Below are positions 61,481 through 64,000 of a stretch of 64,000 nt of DNA, one piece after another. Each line of letters starts with the position of its first letter. Position 1 is the stretch's first letter. The DNA lies in assembly GCA_032718475.1 (NCBI GenBank), contig JAUCBJ010007844.1, positions 1-64,000 on the forward strand, given 5' to 3'. The notes beneath the pieces were generated by a model. It was not told the DNA's origin. It ran no database searches and saw only the letters and a program-made list of their open reading frames with translations. The translations under genes and the position numbers were made by a program. This stretch comes from Nemertoderma westbladi (Eukaryota > Xenacoelomorpha > Nemertodermatida > Nemertodermatidae).

Positions 61481-64000
61481 ATGGAGCATCAATCAGAAGT
61501 TAGAACCAGTACTCCTATATGGAGTCAGTCCATCAATCATAAGTTAGAACCAGTACTCCTATATGGAGTCCATCATACAGCAGTTAGAACCAGTACTCCT
61601 TCCTATATGGAGTCCATCATACAGCTGTTAGAACCAGTACTCCTATATGGAGACCATCATACAGCAGTTAGAACCAGTACTCCTATATGGAGCATCAATC
61701 AGAAGTTAGAACCAGTACTCCAGTAGCAGTTAGAACCAGTACTCCTATATGGAGTCTATCAATCAGAAGTTAGAACCAGTACTCCTTTATGGAGTCCATC
61801 ATACAGTAATTAGAACCAGTACTCCGCAATCAGCAGTTAGAACCAGTACTCCTTTATGGAGTCCATCAATCAGAAGTTAGAACCAGTACTCCTATATGGA
61901 GTCCATCAATCAGAAGTTAGAACCAGTACTCCTATATGGAGTCCATCATACAGCAGTTAGAATCAGTACTCCTATATGGAGTCCATCATACAAAAGTTAG
62001 AACCAGTACTCCTATATGGAGTCCATCATACAGCAGTTAGAACTCCTATATGGAGTCCATCATACAGCAGTTAGAATCAGTACTCCTATATGGAGTCCAT
62101 CATACAGCAGTTAGAACCAGTACTCCTATATGGAGTCCATCATACAGCTGTTAGAACCAGTACTCCTATATGGAGTCCATCATACAGCAGTTAGAACCAG
62201 TACTCCGATATGGAGTCCATCATACAGCAGTTAGAACCAGTACTCCTATATGGAGTCCATCATACAGCAGTTAGAACCAGTACTCCTATATGGAGTCCAT
62301 CATACAGCTGTTAGAACCAGTACTCCTATATGGAGACCATCATACAGCAGTTAGAACCAGTACTCCTATATGGAGCATCAATCAGAAGTTAGAACCAGTA
62401 CTCCTATATGGAGTCAGTCCATCAATCATAAGTTAGAACCAGTACTCCTATATGGAGTCCATCATACAGCAGTTAGAACCAGTACTCCTTCCTATATGGA
62501 GTCCATCATACAGCTGTTAGAACCAGTACTCCGCAATCAGAAGTTAGAACCAGTACTCCTATATGGAGTCAGTCCATCAATCATAAGTTAGAACCAGTAC
62601 TCCTATATGGAGTCCATCATACAGCAGTTAGAACCAGTACTCCTTCCTATATGGATTCCATCATACAGCAGTTAGAACCAGTACTCCTATATGGAGTCCA
62701 TCATACAGCAGTTAAAACCAGTACTCCTATATGGAGTCCATCATACAGCAGTTAGAACCAGTACTCCTATATGGAGTCCATCGATCAGAAGTTAGAACCA
62801 GTACTCCTTCCTATATGGATTCCATCATACAGCAGTTAGAACCAGTACTCCTATATGGAGTCCATCATACAGCAGTTAGAACCAGTACTCCTATATGGAG
62901 ACCATCATACAGCAGTTAGAACCAGTACTCCTTCCTATATGGATTCCATCATACAGCAGTTAGAACCAGTACTCCTATATGGAGTCCATCATACAGCAGT
63001 TAGAACCAGTACTCCTATATGGAGACCATCATACAGCAGTTAGAACCAGTACTCCTATATGGAGTCCATCAATCAGAATTTAGAACCAGTACTCCTTTAT
63101 GGAGTCCTTCAATCATAAGTTAGAACCAGTACTCCTATATGGAGTCCATCATACAGCAGTTAGAACCAGTACTCCTTCCTATATGGATTCCATCATACAG
63201 CAGTTAGAACCAGTACTCCTATATGGAGTCCATCATACAGCAGTTAGAACCAGTACTCCTATATGGAGACCATCATACAGCAGTTAGAACCAGTACTCCT
63301 ATATGGAGCATCAATCAGCAGATAGAACCAGGAACCAGTACTCCTATAAGGATTCCATCATACAGCAGTTAGAACCAGTACTCCTATATGGAGTCCATCA
63401 TACAGCAGTTAGAACCAGTACTCCTATATGGAGTCCATCATACAGCAGTTAGAACCAGTACTCCTATATGGAGTCCATCAATCAGAAGTTAGAACCAGTA
63501 CTCCTATATGGAGTCCATCAATCAGAAGTTAGAACCAGTACTCCTATATGGAGTCCATCATACAGCAGTTAGAATCAGTACTCCTATATGAAGTCCATCA
63601 TACAAAAGTTAGAACCAGTACTCCTATATGGAGTCCATCATACAGCAGTTAGAACTCCTATATGGAGTCCATCATACAGCAGTTAGAATCAGTACTCCTA
63701 TATGGAGTCCATCATACAGCAGTTAGAACCAGTACTCCTATATGGAGTCCATCATGCAGCAGTTAGAACCAGTACTCCTATATGGAGTCCATCATACAGC
63801 AGTTAGAACCAGTACTCCTATATGGAGTCCATCATACAGCAGTTAGAATCAGTACTCCTATATGGAGTTCATCAATCAGCAGTTAGAACTCCTATATGGA
63901 GTCCATCATACAGCAGTTAGAACTCCTATATGGAGTCCATCATACAGCAGTTAGAATCAGTACTCCTATATGGAGTTCATCAATCAGCAGTTAGAACCAG

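Larger units (their letters stand above)
39372..64000. repeat. Satellite array, 40-bp monomer (right part)
   Basis: The same 40-bp family as to the left of the retrotransposon, with the same variant set, continuing to the window end. It is more strongly duplicated: a cassette containing CATCAATCATAAG, CATACAAAAG and CATACAGCTG monomers recurs near 45.8, 53.8, 56.7 and 59.6 kb (also 29.3 and 31.5 kb). Another, with GGAGTCAGTCC and TCCAGTAGCAG junctions, recurs near 47.9, 48.7, 49.5, 51.6, 52.3, 53.2, 55.3, 56.1, 59.0 and 61.5 kb. No gene found. Confidence 0.97.

Noticed and set aside
21437-63287. Repeated plus-strand open frames of 60-138 codons in the 40-bp array as genes
   Set aside because: Same cause as in the 37-bp array. 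The longest (58136-58552) is produced by shortened units that shift the frame past the usual TAG.
1-64000. CRISPR array
   Set aside because: Repeats of 37-40 bp fall in a suggestive size range, but they abut directly with no unique spacers, no cas genes are present, and the context is eukaryotic.
20554-64000. CENP-B box or telomeric repeat
   Set aside because: The monomer has no CpG, so it cannot contain the CENP-B core, and no TTAGGG-like tandem repeat was seen. The TTAGAACC phrase is only superficially similar.

Overview
This is eukaryotic, almost certainly animal, satellite DNA and not a prokaryotic gene cluster. About 57 of the 64 kb is one tandem array. A single intact non-LTR retrotransposon and one decayed retroelement island interrupt it. 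The host looks like an invertebrate metazoan, because both retroelements (a CR1/L2-like element with a PHD finger, and a CFDP2/RTE-like endonuclease fragment) are of kinds common in invertebrate animals. The sequence alone does not settle a taxon. No host gene, tRNA, rRNA or CRISPR array was found.

Layout. (1) 1-18890 is a satellite with a 37-bp monomer, organised into higher-order repeats (HORs) of about 3.16 kb and shortened derivatives. A small block of 40-bp monomers is embedded at 12.79-13.05 kb. (2) At 18.89 kb the array changes to a 40-bp monomer, which is the 37-mer plus a TCC. (3) 19321-20553 is a non-satellite island holding two decayed coding pieces of one kind of non-LTR retrotransposon, two foldback sequences, a C12 run and a short direct repeat. 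(4) 20554-33691 is the 40-bp array. (5) 33692-39371 is a 5,680-bp full-length CR1/L2-like element on the minus strand, with both ORFs open, flanked by a 5-bp target-site duplication. (6) 39372-64000 is the 40-bp array again, with nested duplications of 825, 2519-2983 and 3681 bp. The array runs off both window edges.

How the parts work together. The only intact genes are the two ORFs of the retrotransposon. ORF1 is a coiled-coil/RRM-type nucleic-acid-binding protein. ORF2 is a PHD finger, endonuclease and reverse transcriptase polyprotein. Together they would form the retrotransposition particle. The array contains a paralogous copy of the insertion site without the element (around 45679-45683), which fixes both element ends to the base. 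The many short satellite ORFs come from frame rotation of 37- and 40-bp units and are not annotated as genes. All repeat offsets were read by eye from diagnostic variants; no alignment was run.
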